A DNA stretch of 64,000 nucleotides, taken from assembly GCF_017916275.1 (NCBI RefSeq), contig NZ_JAFMST010000016.1:1-64000 (forward strand). Reading direction: 5' to 3'. A model generated the notes under the pieces. The model ran no database searches. It worked only from the letters and a program-made list of their open reading frames with translations, and had not been told where the DNA came from. Below are positions 11,211 through 19,163 of the stretch, piece after piece. Both the position numbers and the translations under genes were made by a program. The first letter of the stretch is position 1, and every line of letters begins with the position of its first letter. The DNA is from Rubellimicrobium arenae. Lineage in GTDB: Bacteria; Pseudomonadota; Alphaproteobacteria; Rhodobacterales; Rhodobacteraceae.

Positions 11211-12092
11211 GTGATCGACGGCAAGGCCTTCGCGGCCAAGATCCGCGGCCGGGTGGCCGAGCATGTGGCCCGGCTCAAGGCCGACCACGGCATTACCCCC
11301 GGCCTGGCCGTGGTGCTGGTGGGCGAGGACCCGGCGTCCTCCGTCTATGTCCGCTCCAAGGGCAAGCAGACCCTTGAGGCTGGCATGAACAGCTACGAGC
11401 ACAAGCTGTCCGCCGACACCTCCGAGGAGGAGCTGCTGGCGTTGGTCCGGCAGCTGAACGAGGACCCGGCCGTTCACGGCATCCTTGTGCAGCTGCCGCT
11501 GCCCAGGCACCTGAACAGCGACCTCGTGATCAACTCCATCGCGCCCGAGAAGGACGTGGACGGGTTCCACATCTCGAACGTGGGGCTGCTGGGAACGGGG
11601 CAAAAGGCGATGGTGCCCTGCACGCCGCTGGGCTGCCTTCTCCTGCTGCGCGACCTGCACGGGTCGCTGGCCGGGATGGACGCCGTGGTGATCGGGCGGT
11701 CGAACATCGTCGGCAAGCCGATGGCGCAGCTGCTGCTGGGCGACAGCGCGACGGTGACCATCGCGCACAGCAAGACCAAGGACCTGCCGGGCGTCGTCCG
11801 CCGCGCCGACATCGTGGTGGCCGCCGTGGGCCGGCCCGAGATGGTCAAGGGCGACTGGATCAAGCCGGGCGCGACGGTGATCGACGTCGGCATCAACCGC
11901 ACGGCGGGCCCGAACGGCAAGGACGTGCTGGTGGGCGACGTGGACTACGCCTCGGCCGCCGCGGTCGCGGGCGCGATCACCCCGGTGCCGGGCGGCGTGG
12001 GTCCCATGACCATCGCCTGCCTTCTGGCGAACACCGTGACCGCCTGCTGCCGGGCGAACGGCCTGTCCGAGCCCGAGGGCCTGACGGTCTGA
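11163..12092 (+). CDS. folD: Bifunctional methylene-THF dehydrogenase / methenyl-THF cyclohydrolase FolD
   Basis: FolD interconverts 5,10-methylene-THF, methenyl-THF and 10-formyl-THF. Diagnostic motifs are [16 protein letters not shown] with the catalytic Lys, [19 protein letters not shown], the NADP site [17 protein letters not shown] and [15 protein letters not shown]. There are two in-frame ATG codons inside a direct repeat. The one at 11163 overlaps the chorismate mutase stop as ATGA and gives 309 residues. The one at 11199 follows GGATGGAG and gives 297 residues, matching the usual family N-terminus. It completes the fhs-mutase-folD cluster. Confidence 0.97.
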   Translation: MTAQATATKDGAMTAQVIDGKAFAAKIRGRVAEHVARLKADHGITPGLAVVLVGEDPASSVYVRSKGKQTLEAGMNSYEHKLSADTSEEELLALVRQLNEDPAVHGILVQLPLPRHLNSDLVINSIAPEKDVDGFHISNVGLLGTGQKAMVPCTPLGCLLLLRDLHGSLAGMDAVVIGRSNIVGKPMAQLLLGDSATVTIAHSKTKDLPGVVRRADIVVAAVGRPEMVKGDWIKPGATVIDVGINRTAGPNGKDVLVGDVDYASAAAVAGAITPVPGGVGPMTIACLLANTVTACCRANGLSEPEGLTV

Positions 12093-12115
12093 CCGGACCC
12101 ACCTCGACCCTTCGG

Positions 12116-12142
12116 ACGGGCGGGCCGCTGGCTCGCCCGTCT
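12116..12142 (+). terminator. Strong hairpin after folD
   Basis: A 12-bp stem (12116-12127 with 12131-12142, one G-U pair) closes a 3-base loop. It lies 24 bases after the folD stop and just before the convergent SRPBCC gene. The T-run is weak, so it may act as a barrier for both directions or need Rho. Confidence 0.5.
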
Positions 12143-12159
12143 GCGTTCCGGGCCCTCGC

Positions 12160-12648
12160 TCAGGCCGCTTCGGCCTCCAGCGCATCGAGCTGGGCGTAGC
12201 TCCATTCCATCCCGTCGGTCATGCCCGTGGCGATCATCGCCTCCATCGAGGCCGGGTCGTCCACCTGCATGGTCATGGTGAGGAGGGTGCCGCCCTCGGT
12301 GGCGTCGAAGCGCGTCTCGACGGTGTTGGGCGGCGTCGGGTCGGGCAGGTGCATCACCTCCACATGGACCGTGCGGGCACGGCCCTGCGCGGGCGGTTCC
12401 ACGATCTCGAAATGGCCGGTGAGGTGGAAGCCTCCGCCCATGGCCGGATTGCTCCACTCATAGCGGATCGCGCCGCCGGGTCGGGCGTCGACCTCGCAGG
12501 TCGACAGCATCCAACCCTCGTAGCCGTTCATCCAGCGCCGCAGGAGATCGGGGCGGATATGGGCATCCCAGACGCGCTGGAGCGGCGCGGCAAAGGGCCG
12601 GGTCACGACAAGCGTGGTGGGAGAGGTTCGTTCGACGTTCAGGGGCAT
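12160..12648 (-). CDS. SRPBCC (AHSA1-like) domain protein
   Basis: This protein of 162 residues has the START/Bet v1-type fold signature of the activator-of-Hsp90 (AHSA1) group. Visible motifs are TRPFAAPLQRVWDAHIRPDLLRRWM near the N-terminus, then GGAIRYEWSNP, GHFEIVEPP and the C-terminal GMTDGMEWSYAQLDALEAE. Such proteins bind hydrophobic small ligands; the ligand here is unknown. It lies 2 bp downstream of an ArsR-family gene on the same strand. This ArsR-SRPBCC pairing is common in bacteria and suggests the regulator controls both genes. Confidence 0.88.
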   Translation of the reverse strand: MPLNVERTSPTTLVVTRPFAAPLQRVWDAHIRPDLLRRWMNGYEGWMLSTCEVDARPGGAIRYEWSNPAMGGGFHLTGHFEIVEPPAQGRARTVHVEVMHLPDPTPPNTVETRFDATEGGTLLTMTMQVDDPASMEAMIATGMTDGMEWSYAQLDALEAEAA

Positions 12649-12650
12649 GG

Positions 12651-12980
12651 TCAGGTCTCCTCGGGGGGGTCGCCTTCGGCGAGAAGGTCGTCGAGGCGGG
12701 CGAAGCTGCGTTCAAGGTTGGCGCGCAGATCGGAGAGCCAGGCGTCGAGGGGGGCAAGTCCGACAGGCGTGAGGCGGCAGGGACGACGGGTGCCCTCGCG
12801 GCTCCGAGCGATCAGTCCGGCCTTTTCCAAGACCTTCAAGTGATGGGAGATGGCCGGCTGGGTCATCCGGAAGGGAGCGGCCAGTTCCATGACGGTCGCT
12901 TCGCCCTGCGCGAGCCGCGCCAGGATGGCCCGGCGGGTCGGGTCTGCAAGCGCCAGGAGAGTCTGGTCGATCAGAGCCAT
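12651..12980 (-). CDS. ArsR-family transcriptional regulator
   Basis: This is a winged-helix repressor of 109 residues. The HTH region reads LADPTRRAILARLAQGEATVMELA, then MTQPAISHHLKVLEKAGLI with the recognition helix, then the wing RSREGTRRPCRL. I see no metal-binding cysteine pair of the classic ArsR/SmtB type, since the only Cys is in the wing, so it probably does not sense metal in that way. GGAGGG lies before the ATG. The upstream AT-rich dyad is a likely operator. It is co-transcribed with the SRPBCC gene. Confidence 0.93.
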   Translation of the reverse strand: MALIDQTLLALADPTRRAILARLAQGEATVMELAAPFRMTQPAISHHLKVLEKAGLIARSREGTRRPCRLTPVGLAPLDAWLSDLRANLERSFARLDDLLAEGDPPEET

Positions 12981-13001
12981 GGGAATCCCTCCATGCAGCC
13001 A

Positions 13002-13029
13002 ATCTTATATAAGTTCTATTTTATGTAAA
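13002..13029 (-). promoter_or_regulatory. Promoter and operator-like dyad before the arsR-type gene
   Basis: On the minus strand TTTACA (13029-13024) and TAAGAT (13007-13002) are spaced by 16 bases. The perfect palindrome CTTATATAAG (13004-13013) overlaps the -10 region. It is a conspicuous AT-rich island in GC-rich DNA, placed correctly for autorepression by the ArsR protein. The gene start is 21 bases downstream. Confidence 0.55.
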
Positions 13030-13116
13030 GGGCTTGGTCGTGGATCGCTGGATGCGTTGACGGGATCGGCTGATCCCGGCCGACCTGTCCTGTTGTCAAG
13101 GGGGTGGTTTGGCCGG

Positions 13117-13806
13117 TCAGGCGCGGCGGGAGTGTTCCCGCGCCGGCGGGAGAGGGACGGGCATCGCCCGGGCGCCGGTCAGGACGGCTAGGGCCTTGTC
13201 GGCGAACAGGTGGCGCAGCACAGGCTCGCGCGCGTCCAGCCCGCCGGTGTAGGTGCCATAGGCTGGAAGGATCAGACGACGGCCATCCACCACGAAGCAG
13301 CGGCGGCGTTCGGCAAAGCCGGGAAGGCCGTATTTCGGATGATAATGCCCCGACACTTCCCCCGGCTCGGAAGCCGCGTCAGCGATGTGCCGGAAGGTGA
13401 GCCCCCCGGCCGAGAGGCTGTGGCAGCCCTCGCCTCCATGGTCATTCGGCCCGGCGTCATGGTTGCCCTCGATCCACACCCAGCGCCGACCGTCCTGAAG
13501 CGCGATCAGCCGCGCGCGGTCCTCGGGGTCCAACGCCTCGCTTGCGGCGAGGTCGTCAAAGGAGTCCCCCAGCGCGACGACGCAGGTGGGCTTGGCGGCC
13601 TCGATGTCCTGCGCAAGCCGGTCGAGCGTGGCGCGAGTCTCGTAGGGTGGCAGCATGAGCCCGCGCCGCCGCGCGACCCGCTCGGACTTGGCCATGTGGA
13701 GATCGGAGACGCAGAGCAGGTTTTCGGACGGCACGAACAGCGCCCCAGAGGGGAGCGCCAGGCAATGCGTGCCGTTCAGCGCAAAGGAATAGGACATGCC
13801 GTTCAT
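13117..13806 (-). CDS. pdeM: Ligase-associated DNA damage response endonuclease PdeM
   Basis: This is a calcineurin-like metallophosphoesterase of 229 residues. The metal ligand motifs appear in order: CVSDLHMAKSER (Asp, His), VALGDSFDD (Asp), WIEGNHDAG (Asn-His), GHYHPKYG (two His). The N-terminal fold with LALPSGALFVPSENLLCVSDLH is typical of PdeM, found next to the ligase-associated Lhr helicase. I choose the ATG at 13806 (MNGMSYSF); MSYSF at 13797 is an alternative. It follows the helicase by 47 bp on the same strand. No ATP-dependent ligase gene is visible nearby. Confidence 0.88.
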   Translation of the reverse strand: MNGMSYSFALNGTHCLALPSGALFVPSENLLCVSDLHMAKSERVARRRGLMLPPYETRATLDRLAQDIEAAKPTCVVALGDSFDDLAASEALDPEDRARLIALQDGRRWVWIEGNHDAGPNDHGGEGCHSLSAGGLTFRHIADAASEPGEVSGHYHPKYGLPGFAERRRCFVVDGRRLILPAYGTYTGGLDAREPVLRHLFADKALAVLTGARAMPVPLPPAREHSRRA

Positions 13807-13853
13807 GACCTGTTCTCTGAACCAGCATGTCGGGTCCGGCAAGGGGTCCGACG

Positions 13854-16250
13854 TCACAGGGCCTCGATCCCGGCCTCCTCCAGCAGCCGGGCCGCCTGTT
13901 CGGCCATGAGCCGTTCGCGCGCCGCCCCCGCGACGGGAACGCGTCCACGCTCCAGGAGAAGGGGGGCGGCCAGAGGGGTCACGCGCTTCGCCCGCACATG
14001 GTCCACCCGGCCCTGGATGCGGGACAGCATCTCCTCGATCCGGCCGAAGTCCACGAGGCCGTGCTGCGCCTGTTCGCGCGTGACCCGCAGCAGCAGGTGG
14101 TCGGGGTCGTACTTGACCAGCGTGTCGTAGAGGATGTCGGTGGAGAATGTCGCCTGCCGCCCGGTCTTGCGCTGCCCGGGCAGGTTCTTCTCGATCAGGC
14201 CGGCGATGGTCGCCACGCCCCGGAAGGTGCGCTTCATCACGGCGTTGCCCTGGAGCCAAGTCTCGAACCCCTCGCGGATGTCGCGGGGATCGAGGAGGCT
14301 TGCCGGGTCCTCGACCTCGCGCAGGCCGGTGATGAGAAGGGCGTAGTCGGTGGCGACGAAGCCCAGCGGATCGAGCCCGCGCTGCTCCATCCGATGGGTC
14401 AGCAGCAGCCCGAGGGTCTGGTGCGCGTTCCAGCCCGCGAAGCCCCAGAAGGCAGCGTGCCAGCGCTCCTCGGCCTCGAAGGTCTCGACCAGCATGCGGT
14501 CGGCCTCGGGCAGCTTGGAGAATCGTCGCTGGAGGTTCAGCCATTCGGCCGTGTGGCGGGGCAGCTCGGGCCAATCCGACTGCTGGAGAAGATCCAGGAT
14601 CCGGTGGGTCAGGGCGACCGAGGTCGGGAACTTGCCGCCGCCGAAGCTCGCCACGCGGGGGTTGGCGTCGCGGCGGCGCGTGACCTCGACCGTCATCTCG
14701 CGCAGGGATTCGAAACGGACGACCTGACCGCCGATCAGGAAGGTGTCCCCCGGAGTGAGCGTCGAGGCGAAGTATTCCTCGATCTCGCCCAGATGCGCGC
14801 CCGAGCGGAGGCGGACGTTCAGGCTGCCCGTGTCCTCGATGGTGCCGATGTTCATGCGGATCCGCTTGGCCGCGCGCGGGTCGCGCAACTGCCAGAACCC
14901 GTCGCGCAGCATGAGCCGCTTCCAGCGGTCATAGGCCCGCAGCGCGTAACCCCCCGTGGCGCAGAACTCCAGGCAGTCGTCAAAGGCCGCGCGGGAAAGG
15001 CTGGCATATCCCCCAACCGTGCGGACCTCGGCGTAAAGGTCGTCGGCCGCGAAGGGCCCGGCGCAGGCGCGGATCAGGATGTGCTGACACAGGACATCGA
15101 GCGGGCCCGGCCCACGGGGGGTGCCGTCAAGGTCGCCCAGGCGCGCGGCCGCGATGGCGCAGGTGCATTCCAGCACCTCGAAGCGGTTGGCGGGCACCAG
15201 GATTGCCTTGGACGGCACGCCCGCGCGGTGATTGGCGCGCCCGATCCGCTGCACGAGTCGCTTGACGTATTTCGGTCCGCCCATCTGGATCACGAGGTCC
15301 ACGTCGCCCCAGTCGATGCCGAGGTCGAGCGTGCCGGTGCAGACGATGGCCTTGAGGTCGCCGCGCAACATGGCCGCCTCCACCGCCTGCCGCTGCTCGC
15401 GCGAGAGCGACCCGTGGTGGATGGCGATGGGCAGGCCGTCGTCGTTCTGGAGCCAGAGGTTGTGGAAGAACACCTCGGCCTGCGCGCGGGTGTTGTGGAA
15501 GATCAGCGTGGTCTTGTGCCGCTTGACCTCCTCCAGCACCGCCGGGATCGCGTGGAGGGCCGCGCCCCCGGCCCAGGGCGGCGCACGTCCGGCGTCGAGC
15601 ATGGACAGGTCCGGCTCCTCGCCCGGGTCGGCGTGGAGGATGGCGCAGGGCTGGGGGTTGCGGGCCAGGAGTTGCGCGATCTCCTGCGGGTTGTCCACGG
15701 TGGCCGAAAGGCCGACGCGACGCAGGCCGGGAGCGATGGCTTCAAGCCGGGACAGGCTCAGGAACAACTGGTCTCCGCGCTTGGATTCGGCCAGGGCGTG
15801 AATCTCGTCCACGACGATGCGGGACAGGCCTTCGAAGATCTTGGGGGCGTCCTCATAGGACAGCAGCAACGCCAGGCTTTCGGGTGTTGTGAGCAGGATG
15901 TGGGGCGGGTCCACGCGTTGTCGCTTGCGGGCGGCCTGCGATGTGTCGCCGGTGCGGTCCTCGATCCGGATCGGCAGGCCCAGTTCCTCAACGGGCGTGA
16001 GGAGGTTGCGCTTGATGTCGGTCGCCAGCGCCTTGAGAGGGGAGACATAGAGGGTGTGGAGGCCGGACCGGGGAGCCTCGGCCAGCTCGGCGATGGTCGG
16101 AAGGAAGCCCGAGAGCGTCTTGCCCGCCCCGGTGGGCGCGATGAGAAGAAGCGCCGGTTCGTCCGACCGGTCCAGCATCTCGGCCTGATGACGGTGCAGC
16201 GCCCAGCCCCGGCGGGCAAAGAACGGAGCGAGGCGCGCAGGCAGGGTCAT
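13854..16250 (-). CDS. Ligase-associated DNA damage response DEXH-box helicase (Lhr-Core type)
   Basis: This superfamily 2 helicase has 798 residues. Motif I is LLIAPTGAGKTLSGFLP and the DExH box is VVDEIHALAESKRGDQ. Motif III is VGLSATVDNP, motif IV region TTLIFHNTRAQAE, motif V CTGTLDLGIDWGDVDLVIQMG and motif VI QRIGRANHRAG. After the two RecA domains come the winged-helix and Lhr-core C-terminal regions (RILDLLQQSDW, WGFAGWNAHQTLGLLLTHRM). The ATG at 16250 removes a 67-codon upstream extension that has no family support. It works with PdeM, presumably in repair together with an ATP-dependent ligase encoded elsewhere. Confidence 0.93.
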   Translation of the reverse strand: MTLPARLAPFFARRGWALHRHQAEMLDRSDEPALLLIAPTGAGKTLSGFLPTIAELAEAPRSGLHTLYVSPLKALATDIKRNLLTPVEELGLPIRIEDRTGDTSQAARKRQRVDPPHILLTTPESLALLLSYEDAPKIFEGLSRIVVDEIHALAESKRGDQLFLSLSRLEAIAPGLRRVGLSATVDNPQEIAQLLARNPQPCAILHADPGEEPDLSMLDAGRAPPWAGGAALHAIPAVLEEVKRHKTTLIFHNTRAQAEVFFHNLWLQNDDGLPIAIHHGSLSREQRQAVEAAMLRGDLKAIVCTGTLDLGIDWGDVDLVIQMGGPKYVKRLVQRIGRANHRAGVPSKAILVPANRFEVLECTCAIAAARLGDLDGTPRGPGPLDVLCQHILIRACAGPFAADDLYAEVRTVGGYASLSRAAFDDCLEFCATGGYALRAYDRWKRLMLRDGFWQLRDPRAAKRIRMNIGTIEDTGSLNVRLRSGAHLGEIEEYFASTLTPGDTFLIGGQVVRFESLREMTVEVTRRRDANPRVASFGGGKFPTSVALTHRILDLLQQSDWPELPRHTAEWLNLQRRFSKLPEADRMLVETFEAEERWHAAFWGFAGWNAHQTLGLLLTHRMEQRGLDPLGFVATDYALLITGLREVEDPASLLDPRDIREGFETWLQGNAVMKRTFRGVATIAGLIEKNLPGQRKTGRQATFSTDILYDTLVKYDPDHLLLRVTREQAQHGLVDFGRIEEMLSRIQGRVDHVRAKRVTPLAAPLLLERGRVPVAGAARERLMAEQAARLLEEAGIEAL

Positions 16251-16317
16251 GCGACCGGAGATAGCGCGGCGGCCCGGCCTGGGGTAGGGCGCAGCGTCGA
16301 GCCCGGCCGGACACCCC

Positions 16318-16857
16318 TCAATCCCGCGTGAGTTGACGCATCGCCCCGGACCAATCCTCCACAAGCCAGCTTTCGGCGATTCTGCCGTCCTCAAGCCGGT
16401 GAATATGGATGGCCTGGATGCAGAAGCTCCGCCCCGTGGGTTCGATCCCAAGGAAGCGACCCATGGGCGTCCCTGTCAAGGACGACCGAACGATCCAGCG
16501 GTTGCCGTCCTGCAGCATTTCGGCCACCGCGATCCCGAGGTCCGGCACGGCTGCGCCCAGCCGACGCCAGGACGCGATCAGCCCCTGGGCCGTCACATGC
16601 TCCACCGGCGTGCTGCAATGCGCGATGTAATCCGAAGCAAGGAGCCGTTCCGCGAGGTCTGGCAGATCCGATGCATTGGGACGGCCCAGGAATGCGGCAT
16701 GAAACAGGGCGACGATCCCCCGGTCGCCTCCGTGGGATCTCGTGGCGTCGATCAGGACGGAGATGAGGTTCGATGGGCTGACGATCCTGGCCATGGCGGA
16801 CGGTTCGAACGGCTCGCGCAAGGCGGGTCGTGCTCCGGGGTGTGGGCTGTCCGTCAT
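16318..16857 (-). CDS. SnoaL-like / ester cyclase family protein (NTF2 fold)
   Basis: A protein of 179 residues with the SnoaL/ester cyclase signature: LASDYIAHCSTPVEHVTAQGLIASW, VAEMLQDGNRWIVRSSLTGTPMG and HIHRLEDGRIAESWLVEDWSGAMRQL. NTF2-fold proteins of this group include polyketide cyclases and many uncharacterised hydrolases. The active-site pattern suggests small-molecule binding but no specific reaction can be given. The start may be the ATG at 16857 or the ATG at 16794 (MARIVSPSN); neither has a strong ribosome site. It lies after a 363-bp region without a gene and is not part of the Tad locus. Confidence 0.75.
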   Translation of the reverse strand: MTDSPHPGARPALREPFEPSAMARIVSPSNLISVLIDATRSHGGDRGIVALFHAAFLGRPNASDLPDLAERLLASDYIAHCSTPVEHVTAQGLIASWRRLGAAVPDLGIAVAEMLQDGNRWIVRSSLTGTPMGRFLGIEPTGRSFCIQAIHIHRLEDGRIAESWLVEDWSGAMRQLTRD

Positions 16858-17220
16858 GGGTCATTGCGCCTGAATGGAAATTGCAACCCCAGCTGGCTCC
16901 TCGTCCGGGCAGGGGCTTGCGTGCAGAGCCGATAGGCGGCCCGGGCCGAACTGCGGTCCACGAGGCGTCCACCTGGACGGCCTGATCGACCGATGCCTTG
17001 ACCGGACGATGCTGGATCCACCTCTCTGACCGGCACGGCCCAGGTCGGGACGATCAGCAGGCCCGTCGTGGTCTGGGGGCCGCGTTTCGGGAGGCACGTG
17101 GCGCCGGGCTGCGGGCCGGGCGAGGCCGTGACCGCGATGTTCATGGCAAGCGACCTTGGTGGACGATCGTGACCAAGAGATGGTGGTCCAGTATGGCGGA
17201 ATTGGGGAGGGTGCGCGGCA
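16858..17220. other. 363-bp region without a supported gene
   Basis: This stretch lies between the prepilin peptidase stop and the ester cyclase start, both on the minus strand. Open frames are present but none has family-like sequence or a ribosome site. It holds one inverted repeat (17155-17177) and otherwise nothing I can name. It may carry the promoter of the ester cyclase gene. Confidence 0.5.
17155..17177. repeat. Imperfect dyad CTTGGT-N11-ACCAAG
   Basis: CTTGGT (17155-17160) and ACCAAG (17172-17177) flank ACGATCGT (17163-17170), itself a palindrome, offset by one base from the dyad centre. It could be an operator or a short hairpin at the end of the Tad transcript. Confidence 0.4.
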
Positions 17221-17724
17221 TCAGCCCGCCGCGGCCATCAGAAGATAGCTGATGAGGGCGCCACCCAGGGCGATTCCCATGGGAAAGCGTGGCCCCGACG
17301 ACCAGCTGACCCAACCGGGGGCCAATCGCGGGCCAAGGCTCCAGCGGGCCGCGGTATGAAGGCCCCAAGCGAGCAGGAACACCACTGCGCAGAGGCGCAG
17401 GAACAGGACCAGATCCAGAGGCGCGACGAAGGGCATGATCACGGCGGCCAGCTTCGCGTCACCGGCCCCAAGCAGGCCTGCGCCATGGAGGGCCATGCCG
17501 ACAAGCAGGACCACGATCAGCTGGGGCCAGCGGGTGCCCCAGTCTTCGATGGTCCAGGAGCGCAGGGGCAGGAGCATCAGTCCGCCGATCAGGAACAGGC
17601 CCGCCAGCATCAGGACGGCGCGGTTGGGGATCTTCAGCCGGCTCAGGTCCGAAAGAGCGGCCCAGGCCAGGACGGGTGTGGTGCCGAGCAGGAACCAGAT
17701 CGCGACATCGGGAGGGGTTCCCAT
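17221..17724 (-). CDS. cpaA: Type IV prepilin peptidase CpaA/TadV
   Basis: This A24-family aspartic prepilin peptidase cleaves Flp-type prepilins at the inner membrane. Two catalytic Asp motifs are visible: the first in AALSDLSRLKIPNRA and the second in the diagnostic GAGDAKLAAVIM. Several membrane helices fill the 167 residues. It is the last gene of the minus-strand Tad locus. The ATG lies 3 bp after the stop of the TPR gene. It should process the two Flp-like pilins at 27188-27709. Confidence 0.93.
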   Translation of the reverse strand: MGTPPDVAIWFLLGTTPVLAWAALSDLSRLKIPNRAVLMLAGLFLIGGLMLLPLRSWTIEDWGTRWPQLIVVLLVGMALHGAGLLGAGDAKLAAVIMPFVAPLDLVLFLRLCAVVFLLAWGLHTAARWSLGPRLAPGWVSWSSGPRFPMGIALGGALISYLLMAAAG

Positions 17725-17727
17725 CCG

Positions 17728-18591
17728 TCAGCCCAGAGCCTCGAGGGCGCGGGATGCTTCCTCGAAATGAACAGGACTGGTTTCGACCGCATCCTGAAGG
17801 AGACCGCGCCCGATGGTGAGGTCGTTCTGTTTGATGGCGGCCAGAGCGAGCGTGTAGAGAAGCTGGGCGCGTTCCTGCTGGGTCATGGGAACCACCGGCA
17901 GCGTGTAGTTCCGCTGTGCGCCTCGGGCCATGACAAGGTTGTTCTTGGCCGTGAAGAGGTCCGGTTCGTGCCGGAGCGCGTCGGTAAAGAGCCGCTCGGC
18001 CGCCAGGTAGTCCCCTCGGGTGAGCTTGGAGTAGCCCCAGTTGTTCAGCACGCCCGCCGGGGTGGTCGTGAGCCCGGCCGCGGTCTCGTAGTAGCTGTCG
18101 GCCCGGGCCCAGTCCTCGGCCGCGTCGGCGACCATCGCTTCGTAGCGATAGCGTTCATAGCTTTCGAAGGTTGGAGGCACGGTTCCCAGCATGGCCCGCG
18201 CCCGATCCCATTCATTGGTACGGATATAGGCGCCAGCCAGATCCACCCTGTCCGCGTCCGTGGCGTCGGCGCGGCGGGCCACGGCTTCCCATGCGGCAAC
18301 CCCCTCGGTCGTCTGGCCGGCCCGAAGGAGCGACTTGGCCAGCCCGCGCTGCAGGTCGATCCGATCGGGGGCCTCCCGGGTGACCCGGGTGAAATAGGCG
18401 ACGGCCTCTTCGGGCGAGGCAACCGACATCATGACGTCGTTCAGGCCCGACTGGTCGATGACGTCGACATCGCGAAGCGCGCGCTGCACCTCCTGTTCGC
18501 CGGTCGGGGCGCAGGCGGCCAGGGCAAGGAGGACCAGACCGGGGACAGCCGGCCGGAATGAAGTTCTAAGGATGTCAGTGATCCGGGCCAT
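17728..18591 (-). CDS. TPR lipoprotein of the Tad locus
   Basis: This is a 287-residue tetratricopeptide repeat lipoprotein. The N-terminal signal ends in LLALAACAP, a lipobox with lipidated Cys. Repeats follow, such as AYFTRVTREAPDRIDLQRGLAKSLL, AADRVDLAGAYIRTNEWDRA-like and NNWGYSKLTRGDYLAAERLFTDAL. The ATG at 18591 has GAGG six bases upstream and overlaps the preceding gene by 17 bp; a TTG at 18603 is less likely. It resembles TadD-type accessory proteins and probably acts in pilus or secretin assembly at the outer membrane. Confidence 0.85.
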   Translation of the reverse strand: MARITDILRTSFRPAVPGLVLLALAACAPTGEQEVQRALRDVDVIDQSGLNDVMMSVASPEEAVAYFTRVTREAPDRIDLQRGLAKSLLRAGQTTEGVAAWEAVARRADATDADRVDLAGAYIRTNEWDRARAMLGTVPPTFESYERYRYEAMVADAAEDWARADSYYETAAGLTTTPAGVLNNWGYSKLTRGDYLAAERLFTDALRHEPDLFTAKNNLVMARGAQRNYTLPVVPMTQQERAQLLYTLALAAIKQNDLTIGRGLLQDAVETSPVHFEEASRALEALG

Positions 18592-19159
18592 CAGATGCCT
18601 CAAGGATGTGAAATGGGGTTGTGGGCAGGGGGGTGTCCGTCGCGTGGCGTTGAGCGGTGGCGACGCTCGTGTCCTCGCCCAGGGGGGCCACGCCCGAGTA
18701 GGCCGGGTCCTTCATCCGCGCGAGCGCCAGGCGCAGGTTGTCCCGGATCGTATCGCTGTTCCCGTTGTCGGCGGCGTAGGCCCGGCGGAACACCTCGGCC
18801 GCCTCGCCGTAGTCCTGCCGTTCCATCAGGAGGACGCCCAGGTTGTTCCAGGCTGAAACGTATCCGGGGTCCTCTTCGACGGCCTGCCGCAGGTAGCCTT
18901 CGGCCTGGCCCAGGCGCCCCAGGCGCAGGTCGGCGGTTCCGATGGCCGCCAGGACATCGGGCGTGAGCCCCTCGCGTGCGGCCGCGCGAAGATAGGCCTT
19001 GAGCGCGAGTTGGTATTCGCCCGCTGTCATCAGGCGGTGCCCGGCGACGAGCGGATCGGCCTCCCGCCCCGGGCCAGGGGCAAAGACCCCAGGCGACGCC
19101 AAGTCCGTGCAGGCCGGCAGCGCGGTGAGAAGGAGCAGGGCGAGAATGGTGCGGCGCAC
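18575..19159 (-). CDS. tadD: TadD-like TPR lipoprotein
   Basis: A lipoprotein of 194 residues with signal RRTILALLLLTALPAC (lipobox LPAC). It has TPR units (AGEYQLALKAYLRAA, AIGTADLRLGRLGQAEGYLRQAV, AWNNLGVLLMERQDYGEAAEVFRRA). The GTG at 19159 is chosen because it directly opens the signal peptide, five bases after the tadC stop. TadD proteins are needed for Flp pilus biogenesis and are thought to support secretin assembly. Two consecutive TPR lipoproteins here may share this job. Confidence 0.87.
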   Translation of the reverse strand: MRRTILALLLLTALPACTDLASPGVFAPGPGREADPLVAGHRLMTAGEYQLALKAYLRAAAREGLTPDVLAAIGTADLRLGRLGQAEGYLRQAVEEDPGYVSAWNNLGVLLMERQDYGEAAEVFRRAYAADNGNSDTIRDNLRLALARMKDPAYSGVAPLGEDTSVATAQRHATDTPLPTTPFHILEASDGPDH

Positions 19160-19163
19160 GATG

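Noticed and set aside
13827-16331. Long plus-strand open frame of over 800 codons opposite the helicase
   Set aside because: It is the antisense shadow of a gene with clear helicase motifs. Very high third-position GC keeps the opposite strand open. It shows no family motif.
16854-17144. 96-codon minus-strand open frame in the gap next to cpaA
   Set aside because: Composition is Pro/Arg/Ser-rich with no helix, motif or ribosome site; probably a chance frame in GC-rich DNA.
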